Positions 45,986-57,129 of a stretch of DNA of 64,000 nucleotides are shown in pieces. Source of the DNA: Dermacentor variabilis. Taxonomy: Eukaryota > Arthropoda > Arachnida > Ixodida > Ixodidae. Below the pieces are notes generated by a model. That model ran no database searches. It was not told where the DNA came from and saw only the letters and a program-made list of their open reading frames with translations. The stretch covers positions 194,189,853-194,253,852 of the forward strand of contig NC_134568.1 in NCBI RefSeq assembly GCF_050947875.1. Direction: 5' to 3'. A program made the position numbers and the translations under genes. How positions within the stretch are numbered: the stretch's first letter is position 1; each line of letters opens with the position of its first letter.

Positions 45986-46955
45986 TTCTTTTTTCTTTGA
46001 GTCCGAGTAAGAGCACTGCGGCCCATGACTGCTGTTAATTCTGATTTCGAATGAATCCGGCTTGGCCTCATTTCGCTTATTGAGTGAATTATACAGTGTT
46101 CCCCAAATATCATGAACCAAGACTTTACAAAAGATTATTTGCGTTACTCGGAGAAAACCTAGTGCATATTGTTTCCAGTACAGAGGAGTAGCCGCCAGTA
46201 ATTATTTCGTTACTGAGATTTCATTCGGTAATTGCATTTAATTACCTAACTCGAGAAGTACTGTCCTAATTTTCAAAGTGTCAATGAGGCATTTGCAAGC
46301 ACTCAAAATGACATCTAACTGCGGTGTTTTGAGCGATGCGCTAATCGCGTACTAATTTTTTCCGACTGGTAAAGAAACCTCACGACATATGAAAATATCA
46401 CGTGATGGCGCTCCCACCCACATCATAAAGTAGCGCCCTCAAATAAGCTGATTGAAAGCAACTGAATTGCCTGTCGCAAAACCGAAGCGACAGCGCATCA
46501 CCTTGATAATGGTATATGGAAGGAGCACCAACAGCATGTTTGGCGGCTTAGCAGCCATTCCTTCTTCTCATTTCTATGTCACATTTATTATCCGTCTCTC
46601 AAGGCCGACTGATCACATTGATAACAAAAGCTCCTTGATAACGCGGTGGAAACGCCACTTTGACCACGCACGAAACGCGAAAATCAATGGATTAGGCATA
46701 GCATGTTTCAAAATCCCGGCATTACTCGCACCGCACCGTAAAAGTGCGCGCGAACGTATATTACGCGCCAGAAACTTGCTTCGATCGGACCAAAGCCAAA
46801 TTAACGTGAACGTTTTATTTTTCATGAAAGAGTATACGTGCTGCAAAAACGGGTTCGTGTCAAAAGATAAAAATGAAATAAGGAGACCAGGAAGCGACGA
46901 ACGTGTAGAGCAAATTATATGGCAGACACCAGTTATCCTTGCCTTGAACTAATCT

Positions 46956-47840
46956 ACACAGGAGGTATTCAGAGAGCTAGATTGGGAAGAATTGGGGATA
47001 AGTGTTAATGGAGAACACCTTAGTAACTTGCGATTCGCTGATGATATTGCCTTGCTTAGTAACTCAGGGGACCAATTGCAATGCATGCTCACTGACCTGG
47101 AGAGGTAAAGCCGAAGGGTGGGTCTAAAAATCCATCTGCAGAAAACTAAACTATTGTTTAACAGTATCGGAAGAGAACAGCAGTTTACGATAGGTAGTGA
47201 GGCGCTGGAAGTGGTAATGGAATACATCTACTTAGGACAGGTAGTGACTGCGGATCCGGATCATGAGACTGAAATAATCAGAAGAATAAGAATGGGCTGA
47301 GCTGCGTTTGGCAGGCATTCTCAGATCATGAACAGCAGGTTGCCATTATCCCTCAAGAGAAAAGTTTATAACAGCTGTGTCTTACCAGTACTCACATACG
47401 GGGCAGAAACTTGGAGGCTTACGAAAAGGGTTCTACTTAAATTGAGGACGACGCAACGAGCTATGGAAAGAAGAATGATAGGTGTAACGTTAAGGGATAA
47501 GAAAAGAGCAGATTGGGTGAGGTAACAAACGCGAGTTAATGATATCTTAGTTGAAATCAAGAAAAAGAAATGGGCGTGGGCAGGACGCGTAATGAGGAGG
47601 GAAGATAACCGATGGTCATTAAGAGTTACGGAATGGATTCCAAGGGAAGGGAAGCGTAGCAGAGGGCGGCAGAAAGTTAGGTGGGCGGATGAGATTAGGA
47701 AGTTTTCAGGGACAACATGGCCACAGTTAGTACATGACCGGGGTAGTTGGAGAAGTATGGGAGAGGCCTTTGCCCTGCAGTGGGCGTAACCAGGATGATG
47801 ATGATGATGATGATGAAGAAGAAGAAGAAGATGATGATGA
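46956..47840 (+). mobile_element. 5'-truncated RTE-type LINE with 11-bp target duplication
   Basis: Encodes the second half of an RTE ORF2: NLRFADDIALLSNSG (47.03 kb), VVMEYIYLGQVV, VLPVLTYGAETWRLTKR, RRMIGVTLRDKKRADWVR, WAWAGRVMRREDNRWS and a C-terminus EAFALQWA stopping at 47,789, followed by a (GATGAT)n tail. Repeat tails of this kind are typical of RTE LINEs. At least three in-frame stops. Flanked by tgaactaatct at 46,945-46,955 and 47,841-47,851, a perfect 11-bp target duplication. It landed in the DD41D transposon, so it is younger. Confidence 0.93.
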
Positions 47841-47854
47841 TGAACTAATCTGAT

Positions 47855-48758
47855 GTCCGTATGGATCATATAAGCACAATCTATCACATAACCTTAAAGA
47901 AAGAAATCGAGTGGAGCGAGGTCAGGTGACCTAGCCGGACAATTTACAGGCTCGTGCCTTCCAATCTTTTGCGCATGAAAAGTCGCATCCAGCCAGCTTC
48001 GTGCCCGACTGTTGCTGTGTGCTGCTGCTCCATCTTGCTGGTAACACAGAAGTGGAAGACGTGGCAGTGGGACTTCGCTGAGAAACTCATCCACCACTCC
48101 TTCAAGAATTTCGTTCATGTAACGCTGTCCAGTGAATGTGTGATCGAAGAAGATGGGACCGATTATAGCACTGGTGTAAATTCTGCATTCCACATTGCAC
48201 GACCGCTAGCACTGGTGCCTTTTGCGCTTTACCCAGTGTGAATTACAGTCCCTCCAATGGTGTGCGTTATGCAAATTTACCGAGGCGTATCTGCGAAAAT
48301 TGGCTTCATCTGTGCACATCATAATTCCGAAAAAGTCAGGTTACGCATTGGCTTTTTCGAGAATCAATTCGAGAAACCTAGACGATTCCGCAGGTCCCTA
48401 TCTTCGAAGCGTGTTGGTTAACGTGGTACGGGTGAAAGGCCGTCGTTTGATGACTTGACTGATGACTTGGAAATTGGTGCCTGTGCGGCCACGTTTCGCG
48501 CGCGAGCATGAGAGTTTGAGGCCGTAAATGCTAGAACATCCGTGCGTAGCCTAGGACTCAAAGGTGGAGTCCCCTACCGCTGTTTCTTGAAGCTGCCGGC
48601 TTGTCTGAGGTATTCATAATTTCTGATGATAGTCGATGCGTTTGGTCTACCGCCACACTTCGATGTCTGATATGTATATTTGTGGCCTTCCTCTTGCTGC
48701 CATTTGCAGATTCCAAGGCAAGGATAATGTCTACCTTCTGCTCATTAGAGATAGACAT
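47855..48758 (-). pseudogene. DD41D transposase, decayed
   Basis: ATG at 48,758 gives MSISNEQKVDIILALESANG, the start of the N-terminal helix-turn-helix of this group. After several frame changes the catalytic part reads MCTDEANFRRYASVNLHNAH (first Asp, about 48.32 kb), IIGPIFFDHTFTGQRYMNEI, CYQQDGAAAH (second Asp) and SPDLAPLDFF (third Asp, about 47.9 kb). From the Asp of QQDG to the Asp of PLDFF there are 41 intervening residues. It would cut and rejoin DNA at the long inverted repeats. The C-terminal end is lost near the RTE insertion. Dead copy. Confidence 0.78.
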
Positions 48759-49336
48759 GGCGACTGCGACGAAACAAAACGTACCTTTAAACCTTTGCAC
48801 TGGCGTTGTCAATTCGCTTTTGCTGTAATATGTGTTGTGGAAAAAAAAATATATGGATTTTGACTATGCTAAGACAACAGCTATCACAGCTTGTTTCCAA
48901 CTAACGCCAAACACGACGTGTCACTTCGACCGGGGCGCAGCAGATAAGGAACTAGCTCGATCCCAGTGTTTTCCTTTATTTCGTTCTGGATAACTCAGAG
49001 GGAGCCTGTTCGAGGGCGCTGCTTTATGATGCGGGTGGGAGCACGGTCATGTGGTATTTTTTTATTTTTCGTGGGGTTTACTTACCAGTCGGAAAAAAAT
49101 TAATACACAGTTAGTACGTCGCTGAAAATACCGCAGTTAGATGTCCCTTGGCTTTGCCTTCAAATACCTCATTAAAAATTTGATAATTAGGACACTACGT
49201 ATCGAGTTAGATAATTAATTACAATTACCTAATTAAATATCAGTAACTAGAAATTACCGGAAGCTACTCCACTGTGCAGTAAACGATATGCTCTTTCTTT
49301 AAAGCTTTGTGCATTGTAGTTAATTGGGACAACCTG

Positions 49337-50165
49337 CAAGTATTTATGACATTTGCATGCAAGAGACGATGTTTCCATGCCTAATAAATGTTGTAAATTA
49401 TTAGAAATTATTTTTTTCGTGAGTCGTTACCATTTCTTACTGCAAGGAGAAGCAATACTGATACACACAACATTTACGTGCATTTCACACGTCATTCAGA
49501 AAAGACTTTGCCGATGAGGTGACTAAGTCTATAGGTTTTTTCATGGCCAAAAAAGCACGCAAAGCAATTTGAAGCGCGGTGAACATACAGCAACACATTC
49601 ATTTTCTAAGTGTAGGCTATCCACACCTTTAAGAAATTTTTAATATGCTACCTCCATCTCTTTCCAAAGTATAATAAAGTTTGTCCTGTGTACATGTAGA
49701 TATAAATATATTGTGTATGTCCATGGTGTTTACAGTGGAAACTTAAAACAATGTTGAAGTGAGAAAATACGGATGAGGCAGCCGCCGCTAGTGCTTCGAA
49801 TGCCCGTGTCCTATTGTCAGAATTTGCAGAAATAAAATAAAAGTATGAATAAAAAGTCGTGCAACGTCCGCGCCAACGATGATGCAGTAAGATACTATCC
49901 CCAGTAATATTTCAAGTGAAAAGGATGAGCAAATTCAAAAGTAACCTCAAGTTATGTGGGCGACAAAGTTCTTGTAATGGCACTTTAGGTGTGTATGTGT
50001 GTGTGTGTGCGTGTGTGTGTTTGATGGGAGGGGAAGAAGGTTTCAGAGGGAGAGGGGGCATCGCCCGGGGCGGAGGGTTCCGCCCCCCCCCCCCCCTGGG
50101 GAAAGTCAGGCGGGGGCTCAGGCCCCGGAGCCCCCCTCCCCCCCCCCCCCCCCGTCATCGGTGCC
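49337..50165. other. No gene recognised; poly(C)/poly(G)-rich end
   Basis: AT-rich to about 49,980, then a (TG)n patch and C-rich homopolymer runs (50,085-50,097 and 50,136-50,153). No domain in any frame. Confidence 0.5.
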
Positions 50166-50385
50166 TAAGGCTGCTGCTGCCGCGTTTCCTCACGCCAGCG
50201 TTTTGACAGCGAGTTTCCGCCGTCATCGAGTGAGATGTGTCCATGTTTGCTTGCGCGCGCGTGACAACATGCTTCTTAATTTAATTAGTATGCCTATGTT
50301 TGCAAGTATATAAAGCTACTATCCCTACTTCGTATAGCTGTGGGCTAATTTGCTATCGCCGTTCGGGCGAAAATGCAACTTTTTA
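50166..50385 (+). repeat. Dispersed repeat, 3' half of the 11.0-11.6 kb copy
   Basis: Shares gcgttttgacagcgagtttc, gtcatcgagtga, catgtttgcttg and ttcgggcgaaaatgc-type blocks with 11,390-11,620. The GC-rich upstream half of the other copy is missing here. Confidence 0.75.
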
Positions 50386-50494
50386 TGCGTCGAAAACCGC
50401 ACTTCATTTATACACACACGATTCATGAGCCAATTACTCAAACACGGGTTCGCTTTATGTAGACGCCAACTAGAGTTGGAGTCTGCATGCCTAT

Positions 50495-50940
50495 CATTTA
50501 CATCCTGCCCGGAACAGGCATACGCTGTTATAGATGACAAAATTCGTAATCTATCATGCAAAAAGGCTATTTGTGTTTTCTGATAGAGCATATATATCAC
50601 CATAAGCCATCGGACCATAACCATATCGTTTGCCTTTCTAATATAATCGCAGCCATTGCAATAACTGCCGATAGGCTTCCATGTTTCATGAGACGGAGTT
50701 CTTAAAGAAAGGAACAACTAAAAGGGGAAATTAAATAATGCAGGCCTTTTTATTTTACAAAGGCAGGAGGGAACTGTGTATGTGCGCCTCGTCTTGCTTT
50801 ATCAATCAAGAAATAGCCTCTTGCCACGCTAGATTATTAATTTTGTCATGTAAAAGCGTACTTATGCCAGTTCGGGGCAGGATATTAAAAGGCAGGTGTT
50901 CTTGGCAGAAAAGTTCAGTTGACCGTTGTAGGGTGGTTTC
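50495..50940. repeat. Fold-back repeat with ~80-bp inverted arms
   Basis: 50,495-50,575 (atcctgcccggaacaggcat, then atgacaaaatt and taatct) matches the reverse complement of about 50,818-50,910 (atcctgccccgaactggcat). The right half, 50,648-50,940, also matches 26,660-26,960. The arms could form a long hairpin in RNA or DNA. No coding and no clear target duplication. Confidence 0.65.
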
Positions 50941-51456
50941 TTATGTGTTAAGGATGCGTTCGTATAAAAATGTAATACTTTAAACTAACATAGAAGAAAT
51001 TTATGTATTTACATAATATATAAATGGCAATGATGCTTATGTTATAGTACAGAAAGAATAGTGTGTATTAGATAAACAAGTTCTGACTTTTTATGAAGTA
51101 CTTTGTTGCAGAATAGTTAGTGCGCAGAAAGTTATTTGTTCCATTTCACATCCCTTGCCGTAGTGGGTTAGCGCAGTCTTCTGGGGAAAAAGCAGGCGAC
51201 TAAAAATCAGATGGCGCCCTGCACTGTGCCGCAGTATGTTGCTGGTGCAGTAACTGATCTCAGAGCAGAAGCAATCGCTGCAGTCTGCTTTTTTTTTCTC
51301 CCGCGAATGTGTGTTGAAGAAGGAGGCGAAGAAATTATATGAGTAAATGTGTGAATGTGCGCAGGACGCATAGCATGAAACAGGGAATGGTTTTACTCCT
51401 CAGGTAAGTGACAAGCTATCTCAGCTTGGCATTTGCTTAATCGCAGTTCTTATAAA
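50941..51456. other. No gene recognised
   Basis: AT-rich sequence with short frames only. Confidence 0.5.
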
Positions 51457-51900
51457 CAGGCTGTCCCACGTAACTCGAACCAAGGATTTTAAAAAGAGGT
51501 TAGATCACATCTGAAAGAAACCAACGACATATGGTTTGTGCGCGGTTGAGATCACTGCAATACGATGGAGCATGAGCGTAGTCACGTGGTTTTATGTCAT
51601 ATTTCACGAACTTCCTCTAGACACACACAAAAAAGAAATCACTACGCAATGCGTACGTTGCCAGAAAAAATTGGATCGGTCGTTTCTGAATCCTCTCTAC
51701 AACGCAATGAAACGCACTTGGCCCTAAAATGAATATTAAAAATTTTGCATAATTCCTCTTTGTTCATTAACTAATTAAGCGTAACATAAAAAATACTATC
51801 AGCAGCGTCACATGAAGGCTAACTATATGCCATTGGTTTCACGCAGCCGTGGTCAACCATTTTTTTTAAATCCTTGGTTCAAGTTACGTGGAGCACCCTG
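51457..51900. mobile_element. MITE related to the DD41D transposon
   Basis: 444 bp bounded by inverted repeats: left CAGGCTGTCCCACGTAACTC, then gaaccaaggatttt; right (reverse complement) CAGGGTGCTCCACGTAACTT, then gaaccaaggattt. No coding capacity. The terminal CAGG.TG.CCC and the nearby GAACCAAG resemble the ends of the 46.1-49.3 kb transposon, which could have supplied transposase. TA follows the right end, but the left side reads AA, so a TA target duplication is probable but not intact. Confidence 0.8.
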
Positions 51901-51904
51901 TATG

Positions 51905-53400
51905 TTACAAGCGGAGTATGGGATGGCAAGCCAAAAGCTGCAGGTTCTGATATGCCCCGACCCCGATGGGGGCACAAAACGTCCAATCCTCTGCCATCGT
52001 GATATACATTCTAGCCCCAACATATCAGACGCACGCATACCAAGTATATGTTACCGCAAGGCCAAAACGTCCTCTCTCCTTTATTTTACAAGGCGTCACT
52101 TATCTTTTAGTTGATGAATAATCTTGAAACTTTGCGTTTTCAATTTTATATTGCTCTGGTCGAGCTGGTAAATTAAGATATTGTTTGCCTTCGCATTTTC
52201 AGGGTAGTAGTTTATAAATGCATTCTAGCCAAATCGTTCTGCTCTTCACGTCTGGAACCTGTTCGAACAAAATTGCTGAAATCACGAGCGGACACATTAC
52301 AATGCCATTCCCTCTCTGATGCTTTTAGGAGAATATGAGTCACGCATCGAGCCAGGAGTGGAAGAGCTCGTTCTGCACCAGGTCATAAGATGGTCAATAT
52401 TGTCTGACAGCAAATCAAGGAGAAAATGAAGGGAAGCGTGAGGAATTAACAAAGGAGCTGAGCATGAGTCAGGTTTCACTTATGAATATCACAAAAATAG
52501 CTATCTGGCCTTGTGATCAATAAGGGTCGCGAAACCGTATGCTTTGGAACATCTTTGGAAGTGAAACTACCCTCAGAAGTGCCATACGCTTCTGAAGTGT
52601 TTCTCTTAGGAACGCCATTGTGCATTGACGCTCACCAACAAGAAACAATTGACAACTGAACTAATTTCAGCAGCCAAAATAAGCGAATATTGGTTCTATT
52701 GGTCAAAGGAGCGAGTGAATGTTGTTAATACGTTATTGGAAGGGAAACCTGGCCTCGGTCGCGATATACGCTGGAGTGACGTTGGAGCATGCGCTGAAGC
52801 GACTGGCAAGACACGCCTGGTTTTTGGCTAACAGGGAATGAGAATGAATAGTAAAAGTTACATGAACGACGTTCTGAAGACGGTATGGCCCTTGAGCCAG
52901 TCCTACTTCAATGGTTGATTGCGGAAGTTCCAGCAAGAATATGTGCCTCCCCGAAAGGGCCAAGGTGGTTCAGCAATGATGCAGTACCCATGCTTTGGAC
53001 TTGATCAGTTCGCAAGGGCAGCCTTCTTCTTTTCCTCGCTTAAATCCACTCAGCTTTTCTGTGTTGCCTGTGCTCGAGTGCAGGGCCTGCGGTACACGCC
53101 ACGAGAATTCAATTAGCCTGAAGCATGTCCTTCCGAAGACTGTGGGGGTTTCACTCGCGTGCGGCTAGGGCGGAAGACGAGCTCCGTGTCTAGCCCCACA
53201 CAGTCACTCCGTGGTACTCCCCAACGCGTAGCGCAGGAATCGCGGCTACGTCGGGTTCCAACATATAAGGCAACCAGCAGCGTCAACTGCAACAACGTTT
53301 ATTGCTACCAGCAATAAAGAACACTGGCAGAGGGGCGTCCTATTTGCAATAAGTAATAATAGGCTGGCCTCGTTGGCCGGGATAGTCAGGCAAACGAGGT
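51905..53400. other. No gene recognised
   Basis: Short frames without domains. The stretch at 53,110-53,350 is GC-richer and contains AATAAA (about 53,314), and could belong to an LTR or the leader of the candidate gene downstream. No partner repeat is in the window. Confidence 0.4.
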
Positions 53401-53617
53401 CACCCACGGGTTGTGGCAGGTACTCCAGTCCGGCAGGTTAGGGGGCCGGCGTCAGAGAGAGAGGGTCTCGCCTGGTGGCGCTGTTTTGTACCTTTTACCT
53501 TGGCGAAGGGAATGTCCTCCTCGCCCGTCAGCTACCTTCCCGCGAGTCGGGAAGGAAGGGTGCGCGTGCGTCGCGAGGGAGAAGCGGGAGAGGGCGTAGT
53601 GCGCCTCTCCCGTGTCT

Positions 53618-53758
53618 ATGTCGGCTCTCGATGCGACCGCGACGACGCGGGGGAAGATGGGCGCGGGTGCTCCTCACAAGACGTGGGATGAAATCAACGA
53701 CCAACACTTCCGTACCATGGTGGATGCATTCTTGGAGCGTCTGAAGGCCTGCACCCAG
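53618..53758 (+). CDS. Candidate first coding exon of an unrecognised gene
   Basis: ATG at 53,618 opens 47 codons: MSALDATATTRGKMGAGAPH, then KTWDEINDQHFRTMVDAFLE and RLKACTQ, ending at a consensus donor CAG|GTGAAA (53,758/53,759). The 200 bp upstream are GC-rich, as often around a first exon. A second candidate exon at 55,142 continues in the same phase. The protein resembles nothing I can name. A real host gene, a relic or a TE exon are all possible. The consistent phase and splice sites are the only evidence. Confidence 0.35.
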
Positions 53759-54032
53759 GTGAAAGGGGAAGGCCCTTCGAACCCTTTATATTTTCTTCTT
53801 GTTCTCAGTGTTGACAAAAATTGTTGGTCAAGTTCCACGCTCATATCTAGCTTGTCGTTTTGGCGATGAAAATACCAGGCGCAAGTACGTTTCGCCACGG
53901 GGGCCTAGATTCCAAAGGCGGCAAGCAATCTCATAAAAGGTAATCATTTTTAAGTTTTACGCAATGTTTAAAAAGTCCCTGTTGCAGATAATCCAGGGAA
54001 AACACTGGGAAGGCGGGAGATGGGAAATTCAA

Positions 54033-54298
54033 GACGATGACCAAAACGAGAACAAGGTGAAAGCAAGAGCCAACGTTAGACATGTGGACTCCTCTTCTTC
54101 AAGGCGATATACTCTTTCCTCTCCACACTATGCGAACGTTTCGACAAGTGGACTTCTCTTCTTCAAGGCGATATACTCTTTCCTCGCCACAGTATATATG
54201 CTGTGGCGAGGATAGAGTATATCGCCTTGAAGAAGAGAAATCCACTTGTCGAAACGTTGGCTCCTGCTTTCACCTTGTTCTCGTTTTGCTCATCCTCT
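54033..54298. repeat. Tandem plus inverted repeat block (Penelope-type terminal repeats?)
   Basis: A unit of about 65 bp (tggactcctcttcttcaagg, then cgatatactctttcct) occurs at 54,084 and again at 54,149, and inverted at 54,210-54,250. A perfect short hairpin ctcgccacag...ctgtggcgag (54,183-54,210) is at the turn. The outer flanks (54,040-54,075 and 54,260-54,292) are also inverted copies. The minus-strand units contain cttgtcgaaacgtt downstream of ttgaagaaga, an arrangement reminiscent of hammerhead-bearing terminal repeats of Penelope-like elements. No RT is present. The block lies in the putative intron between the exon candidates. Confidence 0.65.
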
Positions 54299-55141
54299 TG
54301 CAGATAATATAATTGTAGTCCTTGAGCTCGATAATTCATACAGGCGAACATTACTTGTACGAGAACTCGAAACACCTCTTCAAATAAATAACAAAAATTC
54401 ACTAATTGTCTTTTTCATTCACTAAATTCACTAAATTTTTCATTCAAATTCACTAAATTAATTAATTTACGACACATAATGCAATTTATGATTTGTAGCC
54501 GGTGAATTTGGAAGGTGTACCCACTTGGAACGCATTTACAGAATGACGCCAGTTTGGATATATGCGCCATTAAACTCGTCGTAAAAATTCTGTTGTTCCA
54601 ATTACTTTTTTAACGAAACGCTCTTTTATGCATTGAAGTAAAAAAACAACTGGAACGTCCATGTATTTCGTCCTACATTTTAGGAAATAATATCTCAAAA
54701 CTGGTGTCATTCTGGAAATACATTTCATAGATACGTCCTGCAAGCTCAACCGCTACAACTAGTAAGTTGCAATATGGGCCACAACGTAATTAATTAAGTT
54801 AAGTAGTGAACTTTCGCTAATTAAGTGAATATTTTTTTATTTCTCGTCCTAGTAGTGTCCGCCTGTTCGAACAATCCAGCTCAAGCAGAATAATTATTCT
54901 TTCTGCCACAGTCGATCTTCAAAATTTCCATAAAACTTACAAATGACCACCCCATAGATTGCAACAATTAAGTGAAAAGCACTTTTAGCCCTCTCAGTGA
55001 CAAATTTTTGTTTCATAAGAGCACCAAAATTTTTCGAATTTTTAGACTGATTCATTGCGAACACTTTCCATTATTGCAATGTCATCTGTTAATTTGTTAT
55101 TTTCTATTGTCCTTTACCGTCATTTTTTTTTCCTTTTTCAG

Positions 55142-55342
55142 CTGCATGTAGGAATGACCACGGAAGCAGTCTATATGAAGCTTGGCATTTCCTGGAAAAA
55201 AAAAAAGTCAAGCGTTCTCTTGTTGTCCTGCATGCGACGCGCGGCGAAGAAACAAAATTGCAGAGCGACCGATGAAGAATGGCTTTCGGGGCGCCACGTG
55301 CACATGATAGAGGCCTGCAGGGGCTCTATAACTTCCTCACAA
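55142..55342 (+). CDS. Candidate second exon of the same unrecognised gene
   Basis: A strong acceptor (pyrimidine tract ttttttttcctttttcag ending 55,141) opens 67 codons in phase 0, matching the donor at 53,758: LHVGMTTEAVYMKLGISWKK, then SSVLLLSCMRRAAKKQNCRA and TDEEWLSGRHVHMIEACRGS. It may end at a weak donor, acaa|GTGTCA (55,342). The segment is rich in basic residues and Cys but has no motif I recognise. The intron would be 1,383 bp. A third exon was not found before the duplicated block begins at 55.54 kb. Confidence 0.33.
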
Positions 55343-55538
55343 GTGTCAGTACTAAGTTGAAGCTTCGAATACGACTTACTGGAGCTTCCATAGAAAACTG
55401 TTTACTTCAGGTGAAGATATGTCCAGAACAGCCATATTTCGGCATTGAAAAAATTTATGGCTCTCCCATAATCGAGAGTAGATGTAAGCATAAAATGGAA
55501 ACCAGCAAAGCAGATTGGTTGGAGGTGATATACAATAA

Positions 55539-55707
55539 TTTTCATTCTACTGTAAATTTCCGTCTGATTATCACAGCTCCCTGTGAGTAAATCAATTTGA
55601 TAAATTTACTCCTGCACACACTCTAGAGACTGATTGTCGATCATGAATTCTTGTTTGCTTTTTATCAAAAACAAAGTGACTGCAGTGATACGCATTTGTG
55701 TGGTTAT

Positions 55708-55753
<46 letters not shown>

Positions 55754-56845
55754 TGCGTGCGTGCGTAAATCGTGCATGTGTGTGGGCTATTTGGTCCGTT
55801 CGTGAGGTGCATATTATTTCGCAGCCTCACGCTTGTTCGAACAGTGCACACGATTTTCGTTCAACGGTGATAGGTCATTTGATACGCTGTTTCTTTTTTT
55901 TTATGCCACCGTATTCCCATCATAAACAGTATTGCCATCAGTTGTATGCATACCTTCGCTCACACCGTATGGAACAGGATGAGCAAAACCGTGGTCAATG
56001 ACACTACGTTGCTTCGACATAGCGCTTAATTGAAACTATGAGCAATATAATAGAAGACTGAGGCTAACAGCATGCGGAAGACAACAGCTAATATTACAAC
56101 AACAACAAGCCTTGATAAGAAACAAATTTGGTGTTTTTTTCCTTGTGTCATCTAACGTTGAGAAATGTAGTCTCCAGAAGTGTCGGGAAAGATAATCATC
56201 GGCGGCCCTATGAGCGAGAGATCACTCAAACTAGAAAAAATAGAAGTGCGCAAAACATATCAATGACAAACTTGATGGTTGTCAGGGACGGACACTACAC
56301 TTCTAACTGCTAACACCCAATAGAGTGTCATGACGAGTATGAGAAGTCATGCAGGCTATTGTGCGCAACAGCCTATCAGACATTAAGCAGAAGTACGCAG
56401 CACAGCATTAATGTTAATGGCTTCCCCAACAGCGCACGTCCAGTAAAGCTATGCACTAAAACTGCTCAATGCACTTTGAGATGACCAATGAGAGCGCGCC
56501 ACAAAAATATAAACACACGCCATGCCCGGCTATGTTGCGGCCACTGGCCAATCGGCCGCTATAGTGCGTTCCAGCGTTTACCCGCGTCAGCTCTAGTGGC
56601 GCAGATTGATATAATTAGGTTCGTAAGACTGCTACCTCTCTATCGTAGAAATTTCTTCTTACGTCGGCAGCTGCGACGGCGGTTTAGGTTTTGTGAATTG
56701 ACTTACGCTTGATATTGGAGCAAGTAGTGAAGTGCGCGTCAGCGCTACACGCCTTTTTTTCGACTACAGAACTCGTCCTTGCAGCGGCGGGCACCGCAAG
56801 CTTTCTGATCTTACGAATAGCTCTAACTTTTTGAATACGTTTCCG
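55539..56845 (+). repeat. Duplicated block, copy A
   Basis: Collinear with 61,054-63,690. Shared blocks include ttccctgtgagtaa-like sequence at the left end, gcggaagacaacagctaat, ttgtcagggacggacac, gtgtcatgacgagtatg and gcgttccagcgtttacccgc. Copy A is shorter. It has an (AT)n array (55,711-55,750) where copy B has (TG)n, and lacks the MITE and LINE stub found in B. General divergence is high, but 56,558-56,722 is nearly identical to B. No gene was recognised; a 50-codon frame ending CELTYA is open in both copies. Confidence 0.85.
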
Positions 56846-57129
56846 AAAGATATTTCTTACGCTAAAATTTGTTCGTAAGTTCTCTTAGTGAATTCCTACC
56901 CAGAAGTATATAGCTTGCTATACCTGCGGCTAGCCTAAACTGTATATCTTTTAGCAAGAGAGCCTGTCTTTTATCTGAATACATTCGGTAAAACTTTTTG
57001 TAGACAGCGAGGCAACCTAACAACCGAAAAAGGCACCTCGCTTAGCCCTTTTGCCTCATCCGCACTGCTCGTACCACGTATAATTTTTCCTCTTATCACC
57101 GAGAAATTTAATTGGACGGTTGTGAAATA
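56846..57129. other. No gene recognised
   Basis: Mixed composition, nothing identifiable. Confidence 0.4.

Larger units (their letters stand above)
46094..49336 (-). mobile_element. DD41D Tc1/mariner-type transposon with ~350-bp inverted repeats
   Basis: The left end (46,094-46,455) matches the reverse complement of the right end (49,336-49,003) over some 350 bp, with shared blocks such as gacatctaactgcggt, ttccgactggtaa and gtgctcccacccgcatcata (left copy ggcgctcccacccacatcat). Termini read CAGTGTTCCCC and CAGGTTGTCCC; TA precedes the left end and CA follows the right. Inside is a decayed minus-strand transposase with 41 residues between its last two catalytic Asp. An RTE LINE (46,956-47,840) interrupts the interior. 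Long inverted repeats and this spacing separate it from the DD34D mariner at 34/43 kb. TIR divergence suggests an old copy. Confidence 0.8.
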
